Below the pieces are notes generated by a model. The model was not told the DNA's origin and ran no database searches. It saw only the letters and a program-made list of their open reading frames with translations. The translations under genes and the position numbers were made by a program. A DNA stretch of 64,000 nucleotides from Porphyromonas macacae DSM 20710 = JCM 13914 (GTDB lineage Bacteria > Bacteroidota > Bacteroidia > Bacteroidales > Porphyromonadaceae), in NCBI RefSeq assembly GCF_000379945.1, contig NZ_KB904124.1:1-64000 (forward strand), read 5' to 3'. Shown piece by piece: positions 17,445 to 26,686 of the stretch; positions within the stretch are counted from its first letter, which is position 1, and every line of letters starts with the position of its first letter.

Positions 17445-17800
17445 CTGTTGCTGTTCTGTTTTTCTTTGTGCCATGCTCAAGGCCGTTTACCTACTATATG
17501 GCTACAATACAGCATCTTAATTTGGCGCAAATATACTCTTTTTCCGCCTAAAATCCCATTGGGAAAGCAAATTCCTGTGTATGCGGATCCGGCTCTCTTC
17601 CCAAAGATTCGCAAGACGCGGACAAAATTCCCCTCGGCGAGGAATGGCTTTCCGAAAAAAAGGATGGTAACAATCAGAATGGATGATATACAGAGGTGGG
17701 TATTGTGAATATCCCGGTCGCACGCAGTCCAATGTATCTGGGGTGTACACTGCCGAGCTTGATAGAACTGTATACGATGAAGTTTCCTGCAAGAGAAAAA

Positions 17801-17940
17801 CTGACGTGTACTGAAAATACCGCTGCCCGATGGTTGGAAATTTTTAGCGCAATGGATTTTTTTTCTTTGCCTGAAGAATTTTCAACGAAGTTAACTTGGA
17901 TTTTTATTTTCCTTAACAAGATTTTCGAGCCGTCAGGCGA
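17801..17940 (-). repeat. Dispersed intergenic repeat R1, copy B (inverted orientation)
   Basis: Reverse-complement copy of the R1 family. On the minus strand it carries CTTGTTAAGGAAAATAAAA, then ATCCAAGTTAACTTCGTT, GAAAATTCTTCAGGCAAAGA and an end motif related to TTTCAGTACACGTCAG. It lies in the 669-base gap between the C_GCAxxG_C_C gene and ileS. The rest of that gap (17445-17800 and 17941-18089) shows no supportable gene. Confidence 0.85.
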
Positions 17941-18089
17941 TATAAATACTTTATCTATATAAGCTGTTGATTCAGAGCGCATTACAAAGAAACAAAAACG
18001 GAGGCCGGATTATTCCGGTTCCTCCGTCAGAAAATGTAAAATAGATAGCGCCGGGCTGTTGTTTCTGCCTGTGCATCTTTTTTAGCACG

Positions 18090-18443
18090 CTATTTTCCTT
18101 TTAGCTTTTCGACCAAACGGGCAGTCAACAGTTCTTCCGCCAAATTTACCGAATCGGCACAGGGGAATTGTAACTCCTGTTTGAGACATTTGCAGGTACA
18201 GCCTCCTGCTTTGGCAATAAACTCCTGTTTGATGGAAGGAAGCCCTTTTTCTTTGGCTATTTGTTCTGCTGCATACAGTGCACCGCACAAGCCCTCTTCT
18301 GCCCGTCCGCCACCTTTGGGACGATATTGAAGCTCTATTTCCTCATCTGTAAGACCCGTAATCTGCTGAAACCCTTTTTGAACGGCTTGTGCACAATTCC
18401 AATTTTCCGGTTTCGCATGAAAAAAATCAATCGACTTAGCCAT
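18090..18443 (-). CDS. C_GCAxxG_C_C family redox-type protein
   Basis: 117 residues, soluble. Conserved cysteines follow the family pattern: NCAQAV near residue 17, GLCGALYAAEQ near 52, then a cluster GGCTCKCLKQE near 80 and a further PCADSVN near 97. The family is thought to bind a metal or iron-sulphur cofactor and is often linked to redox systems, but no reaction is established. Single gene on its strand, about 230 bases downstream of the hmu-like operon. Confidence 0.83.
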   Translation of the reverse strand: MAKSIDFFHAKPENWNCAQAVQKGFQQITGLTDEEIELQYRPKGGGRAEEGLCGALYAAEQIAKEKGLPSIKQEFIAKAGGCTCKCLKQELQFPCADSVNLAEELLTARLVEKLKGK

Positions 18444-18560
18444 GATTGTTTTAAGATTATATTGAATATCCGATTCCCTGTTTTAAGGGTTTATACATTT
18501 GCAAAACTAAGGTTTTATTTTGAAATGTTCCACGGATATTCACCGCCGGTATTATGCAAC

Positions 18561-18598
18561 GCACCCGCAACAAAACTCATTGGAGCGATTGCGGGTGC
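18561..18598. terminator. Hairpin downstream of the hmu-like operon
   Basis: A perfect 10-base stem GCACCCGCAA / TTGCGGGTGC around an 18-base loop. It lies about 80 bases beyond the DUF2149 stop on the minus strand. T-runs on either side are weak, so it may be a terminator or a processing/stabilising hairpin. The stem nearly matches the rpmH terminator at 57151-57190. Confidence 0.55.
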
Positions 18599-18677
18599 AT
18601 CTTTATTGTTTCGTTTGCTCGGGGAATCTGCGGCAATAATGAGCAGGATAACTGAAAAAGACAGCTCTCCCGCTACG

Positions 18678-19004
18678 CTATTCCGGCACGTAGATAATCT
18701 CTCCGTTTTCGAGCTGGTAAGCAATTCCTACCCGTTTGCCTTTGGCCTGCTTACTGCTCTCCTGATCTTCTTTGGGCGTATATTTTTCAATCTTTTCGCC
18801 TTTCTTCATGATAATCTCCATGTTGTCTTTGCCGGGGTTCTTTACGATGGTATAGTCCTCTTGCGAGAAAACCTCGGTCATATTGAACTTCGCAACCAAA
18901 GCTACCATCAGGGCAAGGGCAAACACCATGGCCACATCGAAAAGATTGGAAAGCAAGCTCGATGGGTCTGCCTCCTCTTCGTTAAATCTCCTTCGCTTGC
19001 TCAT
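18678..19004 (-). CDS. hmuV: DUF2149 protein, HmuV-like
   Basis: 108 residues: basic, acidic-tract N-terminus (RRRFNEEEADPSSLLSNLFDV), one transmembrane helix (about 23-42, VAMVFALALMVALVAKF), then a periplasmic tail. The topology is like ExbD/TolR, the partner of ExbB-type channels. DUF2149 is HmuV in the hmuYRSTUV haem operon of P. gingivalis. It overlaps the channel gene by 23 bases, indicating translational coupling. Confidence 0.85.
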   Translation of the reverse strand: MSKRRRFNEEEADPSSLLSNLFDVAMVFALALMVALVAKFNMTEVFSQEDYTIVKNPGKDNMEIIMKKGEKIEKYTPKEDQESSKQAKGKRVGIAYQLENGEIIYVPE

Positions 19005-19584
19005 CTTTCAGTGTGTCGTTAAGGAAATCCAGCCAAAGTAAATCTTTATGGTTATAACCTCTGACGATTTGCAGGGAGAGGTAACCCACGCCCGAAGCAA
19101 ACATGCCCATAACAGTGGTGGCGAAAGCCACCTGCATGTTGTATGCCATGGATGAAATATCGCCCGTGCTAAGTCCGACGAGAGCCGGTCCCATTGGGAT
19201 AAGCGTACCCATAAGTCCTAAAATAGGGCCGAACTTCGTGAGTATTTTGGCGTTGGACAGTCTGCGTTCGATTTCCAACTCGTAATTGCCTATCAGATAG
19301 TTGCGCTCGGCTTCGCTTGCTGTGAATAAGTGCAGGCCTACGCGCTCGAACGGGGTTGCTCCTGCAGCTTCTTCCAGTTTTTTGCGCAGCTCTGCCGTAC
19401 CGTCTTCTTTGACTTTGGCAAACAGACGGCCGTATTTGGCTACCCTGCGGCGGTAGTGTTGGCGCGAACCGAACAGGCCGCCAAGCATCAGTACGGCCAT
19501 CACGAAGAGAATAATCAATCCCACAATAACCGGGATAAGCAGGCCATTGGAGATCCAGAACATTACATCGGAAATCAGTTTCAT
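18982..19584 (-). CDS. hmuU: MotA/TolQ/ExbB-type proton channel, HmuU-like
   Basis: 200 residues with three hydrophobic segments (about 10-35, 118-142, 148-172) and the family core KFGPILGLMGTLIPMGPALVGLSTGD followed by MQVAFATTVMGMFAS, here cut into two motifs. Family knowledge: with an ExbD-like partner (here DUF2149) it converts proton flux into mechanical work. The hmu context suggests it powers the CobN-like enzyme or a substrate step rather than the general TonB system. Confidence 0.88.
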   Translation of the reverse strand: MKLISDVMFWISNGLLIPVIVGLIILFVMAVLMLGGLFGSRQHYRRRVAKYGRLFAKVKEDGTAELRKKLEEAAGATPFERVGLHLFTASEAERNYLIGNYELEIERRLSNAKILTKFGPILGLMGTLIPMGPALVGLSTGDISSMAYNMQVAFATTVMGMFASGVGYLSLQIVRGYNHKDLLWLDFLNDTLKDEQAKEI

Positions 19585-19587
19585 TGT

Positions 19588-20310
19588 TTATACGTTGTTT
19601 TTATTGCTATGTCTGTGTTTCAAATTGAAAATCAAATAGCCGCCCCCTGCTCCTGCAGCGATGGCAGCCAAAAGAATACCCGTGTCGGGGTCTATGGCCG
19701 GCGAACCGTAAACATGGTTTTCCAGTGTCAGCACACCTGCACCGACCACCGCAGCCAAAGTGAACAGCGAGCAGAGGATGCTCATTTCCTTGCGCATTTC
19801 CGCTTTGAAATGCAGGGAGTTGCAAATTTGCGGCGCAAAGACGACTATTGCCGCCACGCATACCGCCATGGTAGCGGTTACACCGATAAAGGAAACTCCT
19901 GTCAGGTCGAAAAGCAATTCGATACGAAGGTAAAAAAGAGCCGGCCAGGCCAATAGCGGGGGCAGCAGAGGTGCGGCTCTGTGCAATACTGCTGCCACGG
20001 CACGTCCCGGACCGTAATATTTGATATATCTCCTGTCGGGCTTACTTACCTCATTTGCAGTAGCCAGCAAGAGGCAGAGCATAAGGTCTGCAATAACAGC
20101 CAGCGTTATATTTTGTAAACTTTCGGCCGAGGCCAGCCAGGCATCGACCGAAAGTTTGCTTATATTCAGACAAATGGGATGAATCCAAACGATATAGAGG
20201 ACAAAGAGAACGGCATGCACAATACGCACCCCTATGGAGGCTCTCTGTGCCTCCTCTATCAGCAGTTTGATTACTGCCACAATGCTGATGATCAGCAGTA
20301 GTTCGCTCAT
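19588..20310 (-). CDS. hmuT: Integral membrane protein, HmuT-like
   Basis: 240 residues with about six hydrophobic segments, no catalytic motif seen. It sits exactly where hmuT lies in the hmuYRSTUV operon of P. gingivalis, between the CobN-like gene (4 bases upstream) and the ExbB-like gene (3 bases downstream). Identity rests on position and topology. Function in haem or metal handling is inferred. Confidence 0.75.
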   Translation of the reverse strand: MSELLLIISIVAVIKLLIEEAQRASIGVRIVHAVLFVLYIVWIHPICLNISKLSVDAWLASAESLQNITLAVIADLMLCLLLATANEVSKPDRRYIKYYGPGRAVAAVLHRAAPLLPPLLAWPALFYLRIELLFDLTGVSFIGVTATMAVCVAAIVVFAPQICNSLHFKAEMRKEMSILCSLFTLAAVVGAGVLTLENHVYGSPAIDPDTGILLAAIAAGAGGGYLIFNLKHRHSNKNNV

Positions 20311-20314
20311 TGCG

Positions 20315-23300
20315 TCAGTTTGATTTCTTACGATCCCTTTGGCGTTTCAATAATATCGCTACCAAAATTACGAAGATTATTCCCAGCGCAATGAAAATAC
20401 CGTTGCGTTTGCTGCTTTTTGCTACCGGTGCGGCAGACTGTGCCTGTTTTTTATTCTGTTCTTCCTTCTTCAGCACCTGTTGCTTTTGATCGGAGTCTTT
20501 GGGTTTGTCTTCGGCTTGGATATTACGTGCCTGATCGATCTTTTTCAAATAATCTTTCGATACATCTTCAGGCAATTGCCGGCCGATGAAGTTTTGTAGC
20601 TTCATATTATCGCAAACCATCTGGCTGCAACCGGCGCCGTGCTCTTTCAGGCTTTCGGCATGCAGTTCGGCTATGGCCTTGATCTGCTCGGGTGTCGCTT
20701 TCCACAAGCCTTTCCGGATAGTTTCCATCATCGCTGCCGTATAATCTTGCATGGCTGCCGGGTTATTTTTGTCGAAAAACTCTTTGATACCCAGATTTTG
20801 GGTGTCGGCCACATACATATCGAAGAGGCCGTCCCACAATTCGTTGTCGATGGCACTGGGTTTCATCACGTTCCACGCATAGGTATTTCGTATCGTTTCG
20901 TCGATAGCTCCTGCAGCGCCGGCCCCCTCTTTCAGTTGCTCCCGAACGTAAGCCGGATTGAGCAGTGTGGTACGGGCTTCTACGCCAATGGCCTGTTTGA
21001 TTTCCTGAGTGCGTACTCTGTTGCGATTACGCAAATCGTTAAAATAGCCTTCCGGATCCTTGCCGGTCAATTCTCTGACGGTCAGTGTCAGACCGCCCAT
21101 AAATTCGTAAACGTGGTCGAGGCTGAGTGCTCCCCAGGTATTGCTTTGGCGGGGCTGAACCACTGCATCCGTATTTTGCAGAGCAGCTTCGAATGCACCT
21201 TTCGTATAGCCTCCCCAATCCTGATCGGTTCCGTAAATGGCACCCATGTTATGAGCATATACATCGGCTATCTCGCTTGTTTTCTCCCAACGGTCACCGG
21301 CCTCCACCATGCTTTGTATACCGGTGCCATAGGCTCCGTTAAGGCCACCGAATACACGTGCCGAACTGAGTGCACGGGCTTCGGCAGGGGGGATGCCTTT
21401 ATCGAGCAGAACGCGTTCGGCATCTTTAACTCCTTTTGCCACACGGTTTACGTTCGGGTCGGCATCGTCGGCCTGAGCTGCCAGGTCGACCGCTTTCTGG
21501 ATGAGGAACAATCTGGAAGCAGCCAAATCGCGTAGCTGTCCCGAGGTCTGAACGACCACATCGATACGCGGCCTGCCTAAATCCTGAATAGGAATGAGTC
21601 TTACATCCAGAACCCTTCCCATACGGTCACGAACGGGTTCTACGCCGAGCATGTACAAAATTTCGGCAATGGTAGCTCCTTCGCTTTCGATAAAGCTGCT
21701 GCTCCAAAGCGTGAAGCTGACTTTTTGAGGATACTCGCCGTCGTGCCGTGCCATATAGTCTTCAAGGAGTCCCTTCCCAAGCTCCGTCCCATGTTTCCAA
21801 GCCCGTTCGGTGGGTGTTGTTTCGGCGTCTATGGCAAATAGATTGCGGCCGGTGGGCAGAACGGACGGGCTGGCGATATAGTCTCCTCCGGGAGATGGAG
21901 CCGTATACCCCCCGGCAAAGGCATTGGTCATCGCTTTCATCTCCAATTGCGGACTTTCATGGAGCGCTCGTTTGTAGTAGTTTACTTTGGCGATGGCTTC
22001 ACGTAAAGTACCGATGGCTTCGGAAAGTTCCTTCTGTTTCAGTTCTTCCGGAGTCAAAGCCTTGGGCTTCATCATTTCACTCATCGGGTTGCCTTTTTTG
22101 GCTGCAGTCTTCATTTTGGCGATCTCTTCTTTACTCGGCATCTTTTTTCCTTGAGCAGCCATTTTCATCATTTCCGCCATCGAAGGTTTTTTCTTTTTAA
22201 CCTCGCTATGAGCTTTCATTTGTGCCGAAGCCTGAGGTTGCGAACTGCCTCCGCCCATCATCATAAGCATCATCTGACGACGTTTTTCCTCCTTTTCTTT
22301 TTCGACTGCATCCCATGCCTTGGCCTGCTCCAGCTCTTCGGGCTTCACACCGCAGGCCAGGAGCTCTTTGTCGAGATCTGCAGGACTATGCTGTTCATAG
22401 CGGATAACCATCTTTTTGGCAGGCAGATAATACCGGGTGGCATACAGCGACTCCTTTTTCAGTTCCTCATCCGTGATCAACCCTCTGTGCTTGTCGAGCA
22501 TCGCCAGAGCGTATGCAATGGGATCTACCGATAATAATTGCACACTCTTCCGGATCTTTTGTTCGGGGAAAGGCACCGAAGTGGTGTACATCCCTCCGGG
22601 AATTTTAGCTGAAGCCAGCTCTTGGACAAAATCTGCAAGGCTTTCGATATCTCTCCGGCTAAACGGCACATTCAGGTTGGAGTCGAGTTTCAGATCGCGA
22701 TAGTAGCCCTCCTTAACCGCTAATTTTTTTATCTGCAGAGAGAGTTTCTCGTCATCTTCTTCCTTGCTCAGGTAATCGTCGGTGAGTTGCAGGAAATTTT
22801 TTACCTGTCCCTCCAGCTCCGTGTCCATAAACGGCACGGCAAGGTAAGAAACCAGTTCGGCATAACTGCGGCGTTTGGCCATCATGGACTCGCCCACATT
22901 GGCCGTAGTGTAATAATAAACGTGAGGCATATCCATACGCAGACGGTCACCCCAGTCCAAAGAGCTTAGTGCAACCTGTTTTCCCTGAATAAACTCGAAA
23001 CTGCCGTGTGTGCCGAAGTGCATCATCACATCGGCCTTGAAAGCATTGCGGGTCCACAGATACGAAGCCAAAAACGGATAAGCAGGCACGGGAGTAGAGC
23101 CATGAACCATTTTGAAATTATTCTCGCCGGCTCCTTGTGCAGGTTGTGGTAAGAGAGCTATATTCCCCAGCTGTATACGTGTTACGGCAATTCCTTTTTG
23201 TCCGTCTTTTTCCAGAGTCATATACTCTCCCGGTACCGGCCCGTAGTGGGCGGTCAGGGTGTCTATCATCTGCGGCATGATACTTGCCTGAAGCCATGCC

Positions 23301-24643
23301 TGCAATGTATCGGCACTGACGAAAGCGGGATAACCGCTATTCAGATAGCGGCTGGTACTGCCTTCGGCGTAACTGTTGAATATGGCCCCCTGCTCCATAA
23401 TCATCTTTCCGAAAGCAGCGGCATTATCGGGCAGACCGCTTACGTTGTAACCCTCTTTTTGGAGATGTTTGAGCGTATTGTAGAGTGATGGAACGACCTC
23501 CAGCCCCTGTGCTACCATGCCGTTCTGTCCGGGTCCTTTGAAGTAATATATGGCTACACGTTTTTCGCTGTTCGGCTTGCTTTGCAGCTTAATGTGATTT
23601 TTACAGAGCGTGGTAAACGTTTTCAAGCGCTCAGGCACAGTCTTGAACAACTTAACGCCATCGGATTGTGTCTGCAGAGTGACCAAAACAAAAGGCTCGA
23701 TAGCTCCGTCGAGCTCGGGTGTCACGATACTTTGACTCAGGTAGCCGCCCATCATCCCTTTCGGGTCTTTCATCCACTTTTCCTGCTCGGTACCTACGAT
23801 GAGCGGAGTTAGTAGCGGCACATTGTGTTCTTTGAGCCAGTTGATCGCCTGTTCGCTTTTACCGGCAGCCAAACGTCCGTGTGCAAGGTATATGACCAGA
23901 TTCGGTTTGATTTCCTCCATAAAAGTTATCCGTTTGCTTCCGGCTGCGATGGGGTAGACGTTCATGCCCTCGGCCTCAAGGCCGGCAATCATTTCGTCCA
24001 AATAGTGTCTGTTGCCGTTAAACGGACCGGCAATACCGGTCAGCAAAGCTACCCGCGGAGCATCGGCTCGATAACCATGCTCGTTATAATACTTTTGGTA
24101 TTCTTCCACCGAATTGAAAGAGCGGTCTTCATCGTCACGTGTAAAAAGCAGATCCGAGCCATAGGTTTTCGGCTCTGCCACCGTACCCTCACGCAACGAT
24201 TTTTTCAAAATATCCCGGCGAAGGTAATTGAAGCCCGAACGGTAATTGGATGTACCTCCGTTTGAGAGATACTTGATGAGCGTTTCCTGCTGCAGGGAAT
24301 CCATGTTGCAGAGGCTGTTTTGCGGATTCGGGCTCATCATAACCATATAGGGAATTTTCTTATCATCGAGAGACATAACCAGATCACGATCCTCATCCGT
24401 CCACTTCAGTCCCATGCCGAATGCGATGACGGCATCGTATTTCTTTAGTTTCTTAAGGTCGTTTTCCGGAATAAGGGAAATATTCTTTTTGTCCACGGAA
24501 ACCGCCATCCGTGCCATCATAAAGTCCGGCATATTAACGGCCGCCACGCGAACGGGTTTAGGACGGAAAAGAACTATTCCGCCTATTAGGCAAATCAAAA
24601 GCAATACAATGCCCGAAATGCGAAGGAGTTTAGTTTTACTCAT
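20315..24643 (-). CDS. hmuS: CobN/HmuS-like membrane-anchored chelatase
   Basis: About 1442 residues with the start at 24643 (MSKTKLLRISG); an ATG 33 bases upstream is less likely. Transmembrane helices lie at both ends (about 8-27 and 1412-1432), so the large central part sits on one side of the membrane, presumably periplasmic. CobN-type motifs: FGTHGSFEFIQGKQ, PHVYYYTTANVGES with AKRRSYAELVSYLAVP, and VDVVVQTSGQLRDLAA-like stretch. No CobS/CobT partners are nearby, which argues against cobalamin synthesis. Related HmuS proteins belong to haem-uptake operons and have been reported to remove iron from haem. Residues about 788-865 form a Met/Lys-rich insertion (MMLMMMGGGSS, MAEMMKMAAQGKKM, NPMSEMMKPK). 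Confidence 0.88.
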   Translation of the reverse strand: MSKTKLLRISGIVLLLICLIGGIVLFRPKPVRVAAVNMPDFMMARMAVSVDKKNISLIPENDLKKLKKYDAVIAFGMGLKWTDEDRDLVMSLDDKKIPYMVMMSPNPQNSLCNMDSLQQETLIKYLSNGGTSNYRSGFNYLRRDILKKSLREGTVAEPKTYGSDLLFTRDDEDRSFNSVEEYQKYYNEHGYRADAPRVALLTGIAGPFNGNRHYLDEMIAGLEAEGMNVYPIAAGSKRITFMEEIKPNLVIYLAHGRLAAGKSEQAINWLKEHNVPLLTPLIVGTEQEKWMKDPKGMMGGYLSQSIVTPELDGAIEPFVLVTLQTQSDGVKLFKTVPERLKTFTTLCKNHIKLQSKPNSEKRVAIYYFKGPGQNGMVAQGLEVVPSLYNTLKHLQKEGYNVSGLPDNAAAFGKMIMEQGAIFNSYAEGSTSRYLNSGYPAFVSADTLQAWLQASIMPQMIDTLTAHYGPVPGEYMTLEKDGQKGIAVTRIQLGNIALLPQPAQGAGENNFKMVHGSTPVPAYPFLASYLWTRNAFKADVMMHFGTHGSFEFIQGKQVALSSLDWGDRLRMDMPHVYYYTTANVGESMMAKRRSYAELVSYLAVPFMDTELEGQVKNFLQLTDDYLSKEEDDEKLSLQIKKLAVKEGYYRDLKLDSNLNVPFSRRDIESLADFVQELASAKIPGGMYTTSVPFPEQKIRKSVQLLSVDPIAYALAMLDKHRGLITDEELKKESLYATRYYLPAKKMVIRYEQHSPADLDKELLACGVKPEELEQAKAWDAVEKEKEEKRRQMMLMMMGGGSSQPQASAQMKAHSEVKKKKPSMAEMMKMAAQGKKMPSKEEIAKMKTAAKKGNPMSEMMKPKALTPEELKQKELSEAIGTLREAIAKVNYYKRALHESPQLEMKAMTNAFAGGYTAPSPGGDYIASPSVLPTGRNLFAIDAETTPTERAWKHGTELGKGLLEDYMARHDGEYPQKVSFTLWSSSFIESEGATIAEILYMLGVEPVRDRMGRVLDVRLIPIQDLGRPRIDVVVQTSGQLRDLAASRLFLIQKAVDLAAQADDADPNVNRVAKGVKDAERVLLDKGIPPAEARALSSARVFGGLNGAYGTGIQSMVEAGDRWEKTSEIADVYAHNMGAIYGTDQDWGGYTKGAFEAALQNTDAVVQPRQSNTWGALSLDHVYEFMGGLTLTVRELTGKDPEGYFNDLRNRNRVRTQEIKQAIGVEARTTLLNPAYVREQLKEGAGAAGAIDETIRNTYAWNVMKPSAIDNELWDGLFDMYVADTQNLGIKEFFDKNNPAAMQDYTAAMMETIRKGLWKATPEQIKAIAELHAESLKEHGAGCSQMVCDNMKLQNFIGRQLPEDVSKDYLKKIDQARNIQAEDKPKDSDQKQQVLKKEEQNKKQAQSAAPVAKSSKRNGIFIALGIIFVILVAILLKRQRDRKKSN

Positions 24644-25035
24644 GGAATATCTTTGGTGTAAGTATATAATAATCAACGTTGCAAAGTTGTGTTAATCCTG
24701 AAACGTCTTCAATCCCTATTTGTTGGTATATATCTGTCGTAACATACGCTGATTTAGGTATCTGTTGGTACGATAACGTTCAAATGCGTTTTGGCTATAT
24801 CGTTTTTATGGTTTTGAAAGCGGCCGGGGTTATCGTATCGGAAAGATGAAAGCGGGTTCTTTAACCGAAGGAGGTGAAGGGGTTCATGGTTCTATAATAT
24901 CCCGCAGTCGGTCAAGCAAGGCATAACAGAAATTATATTCAGGAAACGGCAACATCTGTCAGTTTTTTCATACATAGTTCATACATAAAAAAGACTAAAA
25001 AAGACATTGCATACTCTAAAAAAGAAAGAATAAGT
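24644..25035. other. Gap upstream of hmuS: no gene seen
   Basis: 392 bases between the hmuS start and a decayed gene. On the minus strand CAACTTTG about 30 bases before hmuS is one base off the -7 consensus and may be its promoter. No coding region, riboswitch or strong hairpin seen. No hmuY or hmuR homologue lies here, unlike in the P. gingivalis locus. Confidence 0.5.
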
Positions 25036-25397
25036 ATGAAAAAGAAATTATTATTGATGGCACTGGGGGCATCTTTTGCGCTTTTAGTTACAATCCTAAA
25101 GCACAGAAACTTTCGGAACTTCGTAAGCCGGAGCGTCAAGCGAAGCTCCTGGAGATTACCAAAGGTATTTTTTCAAGTCCTTTTATCGGCGGTATGGTGA
25201 CTCTTTTATCACAGAGTTCGTTTACACATTCGATCATGACAGCCCGAACAGCGCTTATTATTGTTATCGTACCATTATGTACAAGGTATATTTCCCGTAG
25301 GATCAAAAAAGAAGTGATAGAAGTAAAGTATGCTGCAGTGGTGACAATCTATAACAAAGCAGAAGTGGTTATAGATATTTTCGGGAAACAATATTGA
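25036..25397 (+). pseudogene. Decayed gene for a small exported protein (frameshifted)
   Basis: An ATG at 25036 begins a signal-peptide-like MKKKLLLMALGASFALL, but protein-like sequence continues in other frames: SYNPKAQKLSELRKPERQ and LLEITKGIFSSP in frame 3 from about 25086, FVYTFDHDSPNSAYYCYRT in frame 2 from 25217, then EVKYAAVVTIYNKAEVV in frame 3 again to a stop at 25397. The simplest reading is one gene with at least two frameshifts. I do not recognise the family. Confidence 0.42.
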
Positions 25398-25512
25398 AAA
25401 GAATCAAAGAAAAAGAAACAGTGTTTCCGAAGGTTTTCTCCGAAAAGAGTTATTTCCTGGCATAAATAAACAAAGACGTTTGTAACAGCCTGATACTCTT
25501 GCAGGGAATAGC

Positions 25513-25520
25513 TATCTTTG
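25513..25520 (+). promoter_or_regulatory. -7 promoter element for ychF and following genes
   Basis: TATCTTTG, a match to TAnnTTTG, 34 bases before the ychF start. A TTTG at 25479-25482 is 30 bases upstream, too far for the usual 19-21 base spacing. Confidence 0.5.
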
Positions 25521-25553
25521 TAGATTAAAACAACGTTTTTCAGTATATAAATT

Positions 25554-26657
25554 ATGGGACTACAATGTGGTATTGTGGGTCTGCCCAATGTGGGCAAATC
25601 GACTCTCTTTAACTGTCTATCCAACGCTAAAGCGCAAAGCGCAAATTTCCCTTTCTGCACCATAGAGCCGAACGTGGGGGTTATCACGGTGCCCGATGAA
25701 CGGCTTAACGTGCTGGCAGACCTCTGCAAACCGCAGAGGCTGATACCTACCACAGTGGAAATCGTGGATATTGCAGGTTTGGTAAAAGGAGCCAGCAAGG
25801 GCGAAGGGCTGGGTAACAAATTTCTGGGCAACATACGCGAAACGGACGCCATCCTGCACGTATTGCGTTGCTTCGATAACGACAATATCACACACGTAGA
25901 CGGCAGCATAGACCCTGTAAGAGACAAAGAAATTATAGATACGGAGCTGCAACTCAAAGACCTCGAGACTATCGAATCACGTATCACCCGTGTCCAGAAG
26001 CAGGCACAAACAGGTGGAGACAAACTGGCAAAAGTACAATACGATGTACTGGCAAAATACAAGGAGGCTTTGGAAAAAGGCCTGAATGCACGTACGGTTT
26101 CTTTCGACACGAAAGACGAACAGAAAACAGCGCGCGAACTCTTTCTGCTGACAGCCAAACCGGTACTCTACGTGTGCAACGTGGACGAAGCATCGGCTAC
26201 CGCCGGCAATGCTTACGTGGAAAAGGTGCGTGAAGCCATCGCCGGTGAAAATGCCGAACTGCTGATTGTGGCGGCACAGACAGAGAGCGAAATAGCCGAA
26301 CTGGAAACTTATGAGGAGCGGCAAATGTTTCTGGAAGAGATCGGCTTGGCGGAAAGCGGCGTATCGCGCCTGATCAAAGCGGCCTACAAACTGCTTAACC
26401 TCGAAACATATTTTACTGCCGGTTCGGACGAAGTGCGCGCATGGACTTACGCGAAAGGAAGTAAAGCGCCCCAGTGTGCCGGCATTATCCATACCGACTT
26501 TGAAAAAGGTTTTATTCGTGCCGAAGTTATCAAATACGACGACTTTGTGGCACTCGGTAGCGAGCAGGCTGTTAAAGAAGCAGGCAAAATGAATGTGGAA
26601 GGGAAAGAATATGTGGTGCAGGACGGAGATATCATGCACTTCCGCTTCAACGTATAA
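25554..26657 (+). CDS. ychF: Ribosome-binding ATPase YchF (Obg family)
   Basis: 367 residues, normal length. The G1 P-loop GLPNVGKSTLFN is near residues 8-19, the G3 motif is DIAGLVKGASKGEGLGN, and the specificity motif reads NVDE in place of NKxD, as expected for an ATP-preferring YchF. A coiled-coil insertion (about 130-200) and a C-terminal TGS-like domain ending VQDGDIMHFRFNV complete it. First gene of a plus-strand run leading into mnmG 29 bases later. Confidence 0.97.
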   Translation: MGLQCGIVGLPNVGKSTLFNCLSNAKAQSANFPFCTIEPNVGVITVPDERLNVLADLCKPQRLIPTTVEIVDIAGLVKGASKGEGLGNKFLGNIRETDAILHVLRCFDNDNITHVDGSIDPVRDKEIIDTELQLKDLETIESRITRVQKQAQTGGDKLAKVQYDVLAKYKEALEKGLNARTVSFDTKDEQKTARELFLLTAKPVLYVCNVDEASATAGNAYVEKVREAIAGENAELLIVAAQTESEIAELETYEERQMFLEEIGLAESGVSRLIKAAYKLLNLETYFTAGSDEVRAWTYAKGSKAPQCAGIIHTDFEKGFIRAEVIKYDDFVALGSEQAVKEAGKMNVEGKEYVVQDGDIMHFRFNV

Positions 26658-26686
26658 AGAACTATCAGACAACAAATTAGACACTA

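Noticed and set aside
17696-17962. Protein-like frame FSLPEEFSTKLTWIFIFLNK, also seen at 48810-49187 on the minus strand
   Set aside because: Both are translations of R1 repeat copies; the similarity is explained by the shared DNA repeat, and neither has a plausible gene setting.
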